Shown here: positions 1 to 6,644 of the stretch, piece by piece
How positions within the stretch are numbered: position 1 is the stretch's first letter
Layout of the letters: every line of letters begins with the position of its first letter
Assembly (NCBI GenBank): GCA_030642205.1
Contig: DAOWOF010000046.1
Coordinates: 1 to 12,338, forward strand
Direction: 5' to 3'
DNA length: 12,338 nucleotides
Source of the DNA: Desulfobacteraceae bacterium
GTDB taxonomy: Bacteria > Desulfobacterota > DSM-4660 > Desulfatiglandales > Desulfatiglandaceae
Notes under the pieces: generated by a model
Told to the model about the DNA's origin: nothing
The model's input: the letters and a program-made list of their open reading frames with translations, nothing else
Databases searched by the model: none
Position numbers and translations under genes: made by a program

Positions 1-416
1 CCATCACCTCTGGTCGAAGCAACAGTAAGTCTTCCTTGTTCATAAACCAATTCAACAGCTAAACCATCAATCTTGGGTTCTACCAGATATTCAACCGGCA
101 CATCATTGCCGATCAGATTCTTTATCCTTTTGTCATAATCCCTAAGATCCTGATCATCAAAACTATTTTCCAGACTAAGCATTGGCAGTCGATGCCTTAC
201 TTTCAAAAAACCTTCTCTTGGTTTTCCTCCAATTTTCCGGGTTGGAGAATCTCCTGTTATCAAGGCCTGGTTTTGTTTCTCAAGCTCTAGCAACTGTCTA
301 AACAGACTATCATATTCAGCATCAGAAATTTCAATATCATCCAGATCATAATAAAGATGATTATGATATTTAATTTTTTCTCTCAACTTTTTTATTTCTT
401 CAATAATTTCTTTCAT
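1..416 (-). CDS. ligA: NAD-dependent DNA ligase LigA, N-terminal part (cut by window edge)
   Basis: This is the first 138 complete codons of a minus-strand gene that starts with ATG at 414-416 and runs off the left edge. The early part shows the HNHLYYDLDDIEISDAEYD stretch (about residues 18-36), typical of the Ia domain that binds the nicotinamide part of NAD. Then come SPTRKIGG (57-64) and LPMLSLENSF (77-86). The adenylation motif EPKIDG has its lysine at residue 115, the same position as the AMP-accepting Lys115 of E. coli LigA. ASTRGDG follows at the edge. Family knowledge: LigA seals nicks between Okazaki fragments and in repair, using NAD as AMP donor. A GGAAAA stretch just before the ATG is a weak ribosome site. 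The gene is divergent from ffh, so it belongs to a separate transcription unit. The BRCT, HhH and zinc domains lie outside the window. Confidence 0.95.
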   Translation of the reverse strand, partial: MKEIIEEIKKLREKIKYHNHLYYDLDDIEISDAEYDSLFRQLLELEKQNQALITGDSPTRKIGGKPREGFLKVRHRLPMLSLENSFDDQDLRDYDKRIKNLIGNDVPVEYLVEPKIDGLAVELVYEQGRLTVASTRGD

Positions 417-439
417 TTTTCCATATAAAATATATTAAC

Positions 440-592
440 GATGGACTCGTAAAAAATCCATCAACAGACCGATGACTGTTAAGCACCTGCCTAGGATATT
501 AGGTATAACCATTTGAATTCACGTTCAATGGCTGGTGAGAAGAGACACTTTCACTGTAAATAAAAAGACGCTCTGACTTTTTACTCGGTTAT
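440..592. repeat. Short intergenic repeat element with degenerate terminal inverted repeats (copy A)
   Basis: The left end (from 440) reads GATGGACTCGTAAAAAATC. The right end (about 574-592), read on the minus strand, is GATAACCGAGTAAAAAGTC; 13 of 19 positions agree, including the GTAAAAA core. The left end is also a small hairpin, GATGGA (440-445) pairing with TCCATC (457-462). A second copy of the left 95 bases or so lies at 9592-9690. Shared blocks are ACTCGTAAAAA (445-455 and 9597-9607) and AACCATTT (507-514 and 9653-9660), followed by a related CAC..TCAA..GCTGG stretch, at similar spacing (62 and 56 bases). No coding potential is seen. It resembles a MITE-type or other dispersed intergenic element. 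The family name and exact borders are not known. Confidence 0.45.
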
Positions 593-777
593 CAAATAAT
601 TGAATAACTTATTCGCTCAAAGTTAAAATACCAAATTTAGATTAAAGAACTATGATTCTAAAATAGAAACAATCAACATAGCAACCATAAAAATTCAATG
701 AAAAAATAACCAATCTATGTTAGGCTCAAATAATTCAATCCTAAAATAGGGCATAATTAAAATATTTTATGTTTTGG

Positions 778-807
778 TTGACAGCTACCCAAACGACAGG
801 GTAAATT
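778..807 (+). promoter_or_regulatory. Candidate sigma70-type promoter for ffh
   Basis: A perfect -35 box TTGACA (778-783) is followed, after 18 bases, by TAAATT (802-807), which matches four of six positions of the -10 consensus. Transcription would start near 814, some 27 bases before the ffh ATG. The -10 box is only moderate, so this is a proposal based on position and the perfect -35. Confidence 0.4.
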
Positions 808-840
808 AAAGGATTAATTATTTAATCGGATTACACTCAT

Positions 841-2166
841 ATGTTCGAAAGCTTAACAGAAAAATTATCAAGCACCTTTAAAGAGGTTACCGGGCGAGGG
901 AAATTAAGCGAAAAGAATATCAAGGATGCCATCAAAGAGATACGGCTGGCTCTGCTTGAAGCTGATGTAAATTACAAGATTGTAAAACAACTAGTGGCGG
1001 ATATTCATCAAAGGGCCATCGGTAAAGAAGTTCTTGACTGCCTGACCCCAGGTCAGCAACTTATAAAAATAGTAAAGGAAGAGTTGATTCATCTCTTAGG
1101 AGATACCCAAAAAGGCCTTAGCTTTAAAGGTAAAACACCTCATTCCTTGATGCTAGTAGGCCTGCAGGGATCAGGAAAAACCACTACAGCGGCAAAATTG
1201 GCTACCCACCTGCGTAAACAAGGAAAAAGGCCTTATCTTGTTCCTGCTGATATTTATCGGCCCGCAGCAATTGACCAGTTGCAAACACTTGGCAAACAGA
1301 TTGACATTCCCGTTTATCCATCAGATCAATCGCAAAAGCCTGAGGATATCTGTTATAATGCTTTTTTGCAGGCAGGCAGGGAAGGTACAGACCTTTTAAT
1401 TATTGACACTGCCGGTCGACTTCATATAGATGATAATTTAATGCTGGAATTGGAGAGGATTAAAGATAAAATCCAGCCAAATGAAATCCTTTTGGTTGCG
1501 GATGCAATGACTGGCCAGGACGCAGTCAATGTAGCTGAAAAATTTAATGAAAGACTGGAAATAACTGGCATTGTTCTATCTAAAATGGAAGGTGACGCTA
1601 GAGGTGGAGCGGCATTATCTATTAGAGCAGTCACTAATATCCCCATTAAATTCATAGGAGTTGGAGAAAAGGTAAACGCCCTGGAGCTCTTTCATCCGGA
1701 CAGAATGGCATCTAAAATTTTGGGTATGGGGGATGTTTTCACACTTATTGAAAAAGCCCAACAGGAATTCAGCCAAAACGATGCCCAAGAGCTCGCAAAT
1801 AAACTTAAAAAAAATAAATTCAGCCTTGAGGATTTCCAGACACAACTAAAACAAATGAAAAAACTGGGCTCCATGGAACAAATCTTGAATATGTTACCTG
1901 GAATGGGGCAGCTTAAAAAGCTTAAGCAGCTAAAACCTGATGAAAAAGAATTGGTAAAGGTTGAAGCAGTTATCAGCTCTATGACACAAAAGGAAAGACT
2001 CAATTACAAAATCATTAACGGAAGCCGAAGAAAAAGGATCGCCAAAGGAAGCGGAACATCGGTTCAGGATGTCAACCGTCTTTTAAAAAACTTTGTTCAG
2101 ACAAAAAAGATGATGGAAAAAATTACAAAAAAAGGAATTCCGGATATAAACTCTTTATTTAATTAA
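841..2166 (+). CDS. ffh: Signal recognition particle protein Ffh (SRP54)
   Basis: Ffh is the GTPase subunit of the bacterial signal recognition particle. It binds 4.5S RNA, recognises signal sequences on ribosomes and docks with FtsY at the membrane. The 441 residues match the usual length. The N domain occupies about 1-90. The G domain has P-loop GLQGSGKTT (107-115), the SRP-specific DIYRPAAIDQL (137-147), DTAGR (189-193), SKMEGDARGG (247-256) and GVGEK (273-277). The M domain (about 325-441) has GSMEQILNMLPGM (343-355) and NGSRRKRIAKGSG (393-405), the RNA-binding part. ATG 841 is the first possible start after an in-frame stop at 823-825, and MFESLTEKLS is a normal Ffh N-terminus. No clear Shine-Dalgarno precedes it. 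One oddity is Glu250 where the G4 motif usually has Asp. It heads the rpsP-trmD gene run. Confidence 0.98.
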   Translation: MFESLTEKLSSTFKEVTGRGKLSEKNIKDAIKEIRLALLEADVNYKIVKQLVADIHQRAIGKEVLDCLTPGQQLIKIVKEELIHLLGDTQKGLSFKGKTPHSLMLVGLQGSGKTTTAAKLATHLRKQGKRPYLVPADIYRPAAIDQLQTLGKQIDIPVYPSDQSQKPEDICYNAFLQAGREGTDLLIIDTAGRLHIDDNLMLELERIKDKIQPNEILLVADAMTGQDAVNVAEKFNERLEITGIVLSKMEGDARGGAALSIRAVTNIPIKFIGVGEKVNALELFHPDRMASKILGMGDVFTLIEKAQQEFSQNDAQELANKLKKNKFSLEDFQTQLKQMKKLGSMEQILNMLPGMGQLKKLKQLKPDEKELVKVEAVISSMTQKERLNYKIINGSRRKRIAKGSGTSVQDVNRLLKNFVQTKKMMEKITKKGIPDINSLFN

Positions 2167-2279
2167 GATCTGCTACAATATTCATTAATTGAGTGTAATA
2201 AAAAGAAATTGATCAATAAATTCAACAAATATTATCTGGACAATATTGAACATATTACCAAGAGGAGAAGATAGAGACT

Positions 2280-2519
2280 ATGTCAGTTAGGATAAGGTTG
2301 GCTAGATTAGGCGCAAAAAAAAGACCATTTTATCGTATAGTGGCTGCGGACTCTGAATCACCACGTGATGGGAGATTCATTGATATTTTAGGATATTATA
2401 ACCCTATGGAAGAACCTGCTATCATCAAAGTTCATGCAGGTAAAGTCAAATATTGGTTAGAAAGAGGTGCTGTAATGACAGGCTCTGCGAAATCAATACT
2501 CAAAAAGAACAAAGATTAG
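2280..2519 (+). CDS. rpsP: 30S ribosomal protein bS16
   Basis: The 79-residue product is the small-subunit protein bS16, an early 16S rRNA binder needed for 30S assembly. The family signature MSVRIRLARLGAKKRPFYRI opens the protein, followed by VAADSESPRDGRFIDILGYY and the C-terminal KVKYWLERGA. Length is normal for the family. An AGGAG site at 2263-2267 precedes the ATG by 12 bases, slightly longer than ideal. It lies 113 bases after ffh and 63 bases before khpA, in the widespread order rpsP-khpA-rimM-trmD, so co-transcription with ffh or from a promoter in the 2167-2279 gap is possible. Confidence 0.98.
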   Translation: MSVRIRLARLGAKKRPFYRIVAADSESPRDGRFIDILGYYNPMEEPAIIKVHAGKVKYWLERGAVMTGSAKSILKKNKD

Positions 2520-2582
2520 CTAAGTCTACCTCGCCAGCAATATAAATAATGATGCTGAACTCAAACACGGAGGTGCATTGAC

Positions 2583-2813
2583 ATGAAAGATTTGGTTGCA
2601 TACATTGCAAGAGCGCTCGTAGATAAATCGGATGAGGTTAAGGTTACTGAAATAGAAGGAGAACAAACCTCGGTAATTGAGTTAAAAGTCGCTAAAGAAG
2701 ATTTGGGAAAAGTCATTGGCAAACAAGGCCGAACTGCTCGAGCAATGAGAACCATTTTAAGTGCCGCATCAACCAAAATAGGAAAACGATCTGTCTTAGA
2801 GATACTCGAATAG
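2583..2813 (+). CDS. khpA: KH-domain RNA-binding protein KhpA (YlqC family)
   Basis: A 76-residue protein that is a single KH RNA-binding domain. The hallmark GxxG loop is visible as IGKQGR (45-50) inside LGKVIGKQGRTARAMRTIL (41-59). The remainder is the compact KH fold seen in the YlqC/KhpA family. Family knowledge: KhpA can dimerise with KhpB (Jag/EloR) and binds many RNAs in Gram-positive bacteria. Its role in this lineage is not established. A strong GGAGGT site (2569-2574) lies 8 bases before the ATG. Its stop codon is only 2 bases before the rimM start, which suggests translational coupling. Confidence 0.93.
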   Translation: MKDLVAYIARALVDKSDEVKVTEIEGEQTSVIELKVAKEDLGKVIGKQGRTARAMRTILSAASTKIGKRSVLEILE

Positions 2814-2815
2814 TT

Positions 2816-3355
2816 GTGTCCAATAATTTGAATAATAATTTACTTCCAGTAGGCAAAGTACTACACAGGCATGGCTTAAAAGGTCTCCTGAAAATTATAG
2901 CTTACTCTTTTTCGGAAAAAACCTTCATCCATACACAAACTATTTTTATTCGCTCGCTTTCAGGAGAAATAAAAGAGTATCAAATTACCTCTGTAAGACC
3001 CTATAAAAAAAAATTCTTTTTAGAATTAGAAGGAGTTAATTCCGGCAATGAGGCCGACTGTTTAAAAGGTTCTGAAATATTAATAAAAAAGGAGGATCTT
3101 TATCATAATCATAAAAAAGATGAATTCTTCTGGTTTGAGCTTCAAGGGATTAAGGTATACCTGGAATCAGGAGAATATTTAGGCGTTATATGTCAAATAA
3201 TTGCCACTGGAAGTAATGACGTTTATGTAGTTAAGAAAGACAACAAGGAATTTTTAATTCCTGCTATTCATGATGTTGTAAAAGACATCAACCTCAAAAA
3301 GGGAATAATGCTCATAAACCCAATTGAAGGGCTATTGGACTTGAATGCAGTTTGA
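2816..3355 (+). CDS. rimM: Ribosome maturation factor RimM
   Basis: RimM assists late maturation of the 30S head by binding ribosomal protein uS19. The 179-residue product has the N-terminal RimM barrel (about 10-95) opening with LLPVGKVLHRHGLKGLLKI. The C-terminal PRC-barrel (about 103-176) has DEFFWFELQGIKVY, the GVICQIIATGSNDVYVV turn and FLIPAIHDVVKDIN. The start is GTG 2816, 2 bases after the khpA stop, without a clear Shine-Dalgarno, so initiation probably depends on ribosomes finishing khpA. A TTG at 2828 is an alternative. Its last 11 bases overlap trmD in another frame. Confidence 0.95.
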   Translation: MSNNLNNNLLPVGKVLHRHGLKGLLKIIAYSFSEKTFIHTQTIFIRSLSGEIKEYQITSVRPYKKKFFLELEGVNSGNEADCLKGSEILIKKEDLYHNHKKDEFFWFELQGIKVYLESGEYLGVICQIIATGSNDVYVVKKDNKEFLIPAIHDVVKDINLKKGIMLINPIEGLLDLNAV

Positions 3356-4073
3356 TATCCTTACCATATTTCCGGAAATATTTTCATCCTATTTACCTTT
3401 TAGTATTTTAGGTCGTGCGCAATTAAAAGGATTATTACAAGTCAAACTCACTAATATCCGGGATTTTGCAAAAGGAGTACATAAAACAACGGATGACCGG
3501 CCTTATGGCGGTGGAGAGGGGATGGTTATGAAACCGGGGCCGATATATCGTGCTCTGGAATCAATAGAAAAATTGTCTAATAAAAATCTTGTGATCTTAC
3601 TTAGTCCAACAGGCGAGCAATTTAAGCAGGACATGGCATGGGAACTTTCTAAATGGGATCAATTAATCATAATCTGTGGCCGCTACGAAGGAATTGATGA
3701 GAGAATCAGCTCTCTATGCATAGATCGTGAATTATCTATAGGGGACTATATACTAACAGGAGGAGAACTTGCAGCCATGGTTATCACGGATGCAGTTAGC
3801 AGATTGATCCCGGGAGTATTAGGAGGATCAAAATCCAACCTCAATGATTCTTTTGAAGATGGCCTGCTTGAATATCCTCAATATACCCGCCCAAGGACCT
3901 TTCAGGGAAAGAATGTCCCGGGTCTGCTATTGACAGGACACCATGCAAAAATACAGAGCTGGCGAAGAAAAGAATCTCTGAAAAAAACATTGGCGAGACG
4001 ACCGGATCTATTAGAAAAAGCACAATTAACCCCAGAGGATAAAAAGATTCTTAACAACTTGAAAATAAAATAG
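3345..4073 (+). CDS. trmD: tRNA (guanine-37-N1)-methyltransferase TrmD
   Basis: TrmD makes m1G at position 37 next to the anticodon, using S-adenosylmethionine, and so prevents +1 frameshifting. The 242 residues show the full family pattern: MQFDILTIFPEIF, DDRPYGGGEGMVMKPGPIY (50-68), LLSPTGEQF (85-93), CGRYEGIDERI (111-121) and the trefoil-knot SAM site IGDYILTGGELA (132-143). Then comes DSFEDGLLEYPQYTRP (168-183), whose Asp168 corresponds to the catalytic Asp169 of E. coli. The C-terminal domain has LLLTGHHAKIQSWRR. The ATG lies inside the end of rimM, an 11-base overlap typical of coupled translation. Confidence 0.98.
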   Translation: MQFDILTIFPEIFSSYLPFSILGRAQLKGLLQVKLTNIRDFAKGVHKTTDDRPYGGGEGMVMKPGPIYRALESIEKLSNKNLVILLSPTGEQFKQDMAWELSKWDQLIIICGRYEGIDERISSLCIDRELSIGDYILTGGELAAMVITDAVSRLIPGVLGGSKSNLNDSFEDGLLEYPQYTRPRTFQGKNVPGLLLTGHHAKIQSWRRKESLKKTLARRPDLLEKAQLTPEDKKILNNLKIK

Positions 4074-4218
4074 GCCGTAAACAGACAGTTGCAGATAAAA
4101 GCCATTTCCAGATACTCACCAGGCTAAAAGGAAAAATTCGAGTTCGATATCATTAGCTGTGTAACTTTTGATAATGCGACAAATCATTTAAATCGGCATT
4201 AGTAATTATTAAGTATAT

Positions 4219-4818
4219 ATGTCTGAAACTATTAACAGGAAGATGGCGCAGGATAATAATCAAACCAACATTTATATTGGACTTATTCACTATCCTGTTT
4301 ATAATAAAAATAATGAGATAATCGCTTCATCTATTACCGCTATTGATCTTCATGATATTTCAAGATTGGCCAAGACCTATGATATCAATATTTTTTTTGT
4401 CATAACGCCTTTAACCGATCAACAAATGTTAGCTGAACAGATAAAAAATCATTGGACTTGCGGGTACGGATCAAGATATAATATTTATAGGAAAGAGGCC
4501 ATTGAACTGATTGAGGTTCTTCCTAATCTTCAAGATGTAATTAGAGCCATTACGAAAATAGAAAATCAAGAACCGCTGGTGATTGCAACAGATGCTTCTA
4601 GCCAAAAAAAGAAAGAGCTTTCATGGAAAGCCGCTCATGGCATTATACATAACAGACAACCTGTATTGATTCTATTTGGAACTGCATGGGGACTTGAAAA
4701 ATCGGTGTTTGACCAAGCAGATTATATACTTGAGCCTATTCCAGGTAATAATATTTACAATCATCTTTCAGTAAGGGCTGCTGCTGCCATCATTCTTGAT
4801 CGTCTGATTGGAAGATAA
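4219..4818 (+). CDS. Putative SAM-dependent RNA methyltransferase (alpha/beta-knot family, Methyltrn_RNA_4-like)
   Basis: A 199-residue protein that looks like the alpha/beta-knot RNA methyltransferase family found between trmD and rplS in many Desulfobacterota and some thermophiles. Visible features are the N-terminal IYIGLIHYPVYNKNNEI (18-34), LVIATDAS (120-127), LILFGTAWGLEK (150-161) and the knot-like YNHLSVRAAAAIILDRL (180-196). The substrate of this family has not been established, as far as I know. Position suggests tRNA or rRNA. The start is uncertain. ATG 4219 has no ribosome site. ATG 4243 (residue 9) has AGGA only 2 bases upstream and would give MAQDNNQTNIYIGLIHYP. It lies 145 bases after trmD and 225 bases before rplS. 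Confidence 0.8.
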   Translation: MSETINRKMAQDNNQTNIYIGLIHYPVYNKNNEIIASSITAIDLHDISRLAKTYDINIFFVITPLTDQQMLAEQIKNHWTCGYGSRYNIYRKEAIELIEVLPNLQDVIRAITKIENQEPLVIATDASSQKKKELSWKAAHGIIHNRQPVLILFGTAWGLEKSVFDQADYILEPIPGNNIYNHLSVRAAAAIILDRLIGR

Positions 4819-4866
4819 TATCTTATCCAGAATTAGTTAGCTACAAACTATCACCGGATATTTAGA

Positions 4867-4969
4867 GACCTTTGAAAACCGCAGGCATACATTAAATATT
4901 TCGAAGATTAAAAATTGGCTCTGGCACCTAAATTGGGCTAAGGGAGAGGCCTTACAAAGGTCGCCCTTA
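4867..4969. repeat. Inverted-repeat block with strong hairpin upstream of rplS
   Basis: GACCTTTG (4867-4874) recurs inverted as CAAAGGTC (4955-4962), bounding a 96-base AT-rich block with no ORF. The right part also forms its own hairpin: TAAGGG (4939-4944) pairs with CCCTTA (4964-4969), and inside it GGCCTT (4948-4953) pairs with AAGGTC (4957-4962) around a three-base loop, with one G-U pair. No T-run follows, so it is not a standard terminator. It could be a small mobile-type element, or a leader structure controlling rplS 75 bases downstream. The sequence alone does not decide. Confidence 0.4.
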
Positions 4970-5031
4970 AATAAAATAAAGGACATTCAGACCCATAAAT
5001 AGAGAATAACTAACTATTTTCGGGCTTGTGT

Positions 5032-5037
5032 AAGGAG
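5032..5037 (+). promoter_or_regulatory. Ribosome binding site that fixes the rplS start
   Basis: AAGGAG sits 6 bases before ATG 5044. An in-frame TTG at 5026 would place this site inside the coding sequence, so the ATG is the real start. Confidence 0.85.
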
Positions 5038-5043
5038 ATTAAA

Positions 5044-5388
5044 ATGAATATGATAGAAATGCTTGAAAAAGAGCAAATGCGAACAGATATTCCTGATTTT
5101 AGGCCGGGTGATACAATTAAAGTTCATGCTAGAATTAAAGAAGGAGAAAAAGAACGCATTCAGATATTCCAGGGAGTAGTGATCCGGAAAAGAAATGGTA
5201 ATACAGGAGCAACTTTTACGGTTAGGAAAATATCATACGGTATTGGAGTTGAAAGAATTTTTCCGCTTTACGGACCATTAATTGATAAAATTGAAATAAT
5301 TACAAGAGGTAAGGTCAGAAGAGCCAGACTTTATTATTTACGAAATCTAAGAGGCAAAGCTGCTCGCATTAAAGAAAAAAGATATTAA
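5044..5388 (+). CDS. rplS: 50S ribosomal protein bL19
   Basis: bL19 sits at the interface of the two ribosomal subunits. From ATG 5044 the product has 114 residues, the normal family length. It starts MNMIEMLEKEQMRTDIPDF and continues with FRPGDTIKVHARIKEG and IQIFQGVVIRKRN. It ends with the signature GIGVERIFPLYGPLIDKIEI followed by RRARLYYLRNLRGKAARIKE. The upstream TTG at 5026 is rejected because a good ribosome site lies between it and the ATG. It follows a 225-base gap containing a hairpin that may regulate it. In related genomes rplS stands between the trmD-linked methyltransferase and rnhB, as here. Confidence 0.97.
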   Translation: MNMIEMLEKEQMRTDIPDFRPGDTIKVHARIKEGEKERIQIFQGVVIRKRNGNTGATFTVRKISYGIGVERIFPLYGPLIDKIEIITRGKVRRARLYYLRNLRGKAARIKEKRY

Positions 5389-5523
5389 ACCAAAACTCCA
5401 ATTTTGAGGAAAAATCTGTTCAAGTTCAAAATAGTACATCATCTAGTGGTTCGATTAAAAAACAGCTGAAATTTTTCCCGTAAAAGTCTATCACTTTTAA
5501 TAAAATGATATAGTTCCTGTCTA

Positions 5524-6168
5524 TTGTCTACATCAAAAAAGCTGCCACTTTTTCCAGGATATCAGAACACAGGGAGAGACTTGTTTTTTTATGAAAATTT
5601 GTCTCGTCAGGCTGGACATAACTTAATCGCCGGAGTCGATGAGGCCGGCAGAGGGCCACTTGCAGGTCCAGTTGTTGCGTCTGCGGTAATAATGCCTCCC
5701 AAGATTAAGATACCAAACGTAAAAGACTCAAAAAAAATGACTGCAAACGCGAGAGAGAAGGCCTTCCCTGTTATAACTCAAAAGGCTATCTCAATAGGCA
5801 TTGGAGTTATTTCTCCTAAATATATTGATGAACACAATATATTACAGGCCACGCTGGAGGCAATGCGTCAAGCAGTAATAAATTTAAGTATACAGCCCGA
5901 ATTTATTCTTGTAGACGGCATCAATATGATCCCAAATAACATTCCTCAAAGAACTTTAGTAAAAGGGGATCAACTCAGCCACAGTATCTCCGTTGCCTCT
6001 GTTGCAGCAAAAGTATATAGAGACAGAATCATGATCGCATATGACTCTCTTTACCCTGTTTATGGCTTTAAAGCTAATAAAGGATATGGAACTCCACAAC
6101 ATCTATCCGCATTAAGAATATTTGGAGAATCACATATTCACAGAAAGACCTTCAAGGGGGTCTTATAA
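5524..6168 (+). CDS. rnhB: Ribonuclease HII
   Basis: RNase HII cuts RNA in RNA-DNA hybrids and removes single ribonucleotides built into DNA. The 214-residue product has the catalytic block AGVDEAGRGPLAGPV (36-50) with Asp39 and Glu40, the third acid in ILVDG (Asp131), and ASVAAKVYRDR (158-168) with the fourth, Asp167. KGYGT (186-190) and the HRKTF end (206-210) also fit. The start is assigned to TTG 5524 because no ATG or GTG offers a complete N-terminus; there is no clear Shine-Dalgarno, so the start is the least certain part. The stop codon is followed after one base by the yraN start. Confidence 0.95.
   Translation: MSTSKKLPLFPGYQNTGRDLFFYENLSRQAGHNLIAGVDEAGRGPLAGPVVASAVIMPPKIKIPNVKDSKKMTANAREKAFPVITQKAISIGIGVISPKYIDEHNILQATLEAMRQAVINLSIQPEFILVDGINMIPNNIPQRTLVKGDQLSHSISVASVAAKVYRDRIMIAYDSLYPVYGFKANKGYGTPQHLSALRIFGESHIHRKTFKGVL
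6154..6160 (+). promoter_or_regulatory. Ribosome binding site supporting the TTG start of yraN
   Basis: AAGGGGG lies inside the last codons of rnhB, 9 bases before TTG 6170. It supports this TTG over the upstream in-frame TTG at 6122, which would add 16 residues unlike the family. Confidence 0.6.
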
Positions 6169-6169
6169 C

Positions 6170-6538
6170 TTGACAAAGGCAAGACTGGATTTAGGGAGAT
6201 TCGGAGAAGACCTGGCTGTAAAGACCATCAAAAAGTTAGGCTATAAATTGATTACAAGGAATTTCAGATGTTCTTTAGGCGAAATAGATTTAATCGCAAA
6301 TGACCATGAAACATTAGTTTTTCTTGAAATCAAGACGAGAAAAGGAAAATCCATTAGTTATGCTAAAGAAGCAGTAAATACGAAGAAAAAACGACAACTA
6401 TCAAAAGTAGCGTTAGCGTATATAAAATCAAAAAAGCTGCATGATAGAAAGGCAAGGTTTGACGTGGTGGCAATTTCTCTTGATAGAGGAACAACCAGCA
6501 TCGAAGTAATTAAAAATGCCTTCGATTTAGCCTATTGA
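6170..6538 (+). CDS. yraN: YraN / UPF0102 family endonuclease-like protein
   Basis: From TTG 6170 the product has 122 residues, the usual length. The fold is that of Holliday-junction-resolvase-like nucleases: LGRFGEDLAVKTIKKLGYKL opens the domain (8-27). The metal-site pattern GEIDLIA (Glu38, Asp40) and LEIKTRKG (Glu53, Lys55) follows, with FDVVAISL near the end. Biochemical function is not settled, although the active-site pattern appears complete. Starting at 6122 would overlap rnhB by 47 bases and add atypical residues, so 6170 is preferred, one base after the rnhB stop. The rnhB-yraN pair is conserved in many bacteria and is likely co-transcribed. Confidence 0.9.
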   Translation: MTKARLDLGRFGEDLAVKTIKKLGYKLITRNFRCSLGEIDLIANDHETLVFLEIKTRKGKSISYAKEAVNTKKKRQLSKVALAYIKSKKLHDRKARFDVVAISLDRGTTSIEVIKNAFDLAY

Positions 6539-6644
6539 TAACGTCGTAATAAATCCCATCTACTACGTTTCAGTATTTTTTCTTAAAAAACCACTTAGTT
6601 TTGATTATCTTTTTATGGAAATATTTTTTACGAGATTATAATAG

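Larger units (their letters stand above)
417..840. other. Gene-free divergent region between ligA and ffh
   Basis: No convincing gene is visible on either strand in these 424 bases. The ligA-proximal third holds a short-repeat element (440-592, listed separately). The middle, about 593-770, is very AT-rich with no obvious structure. The ffh-proximal end holds a promoter candidate (778-807). It must carry the promoters of both divergent genes; only the ffh one can be proposed from the sequence. Confidence 0.6.

Noticed and set aside
2209..2235. Promoter before rpsP (TTGATC ... TATTAT)
   Set aside because: The spacer is only 15 bases and the -35 box is partial; AT-rich gaps give such matches often, so it is not listed as a feature.
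5026..5043. Start of rplS at TTG 5026
   Set aside because: A strong AAGGAG site lies inside this stretch at the right distance from ATG 5044, and the shorter product matches the normal bL19 length.
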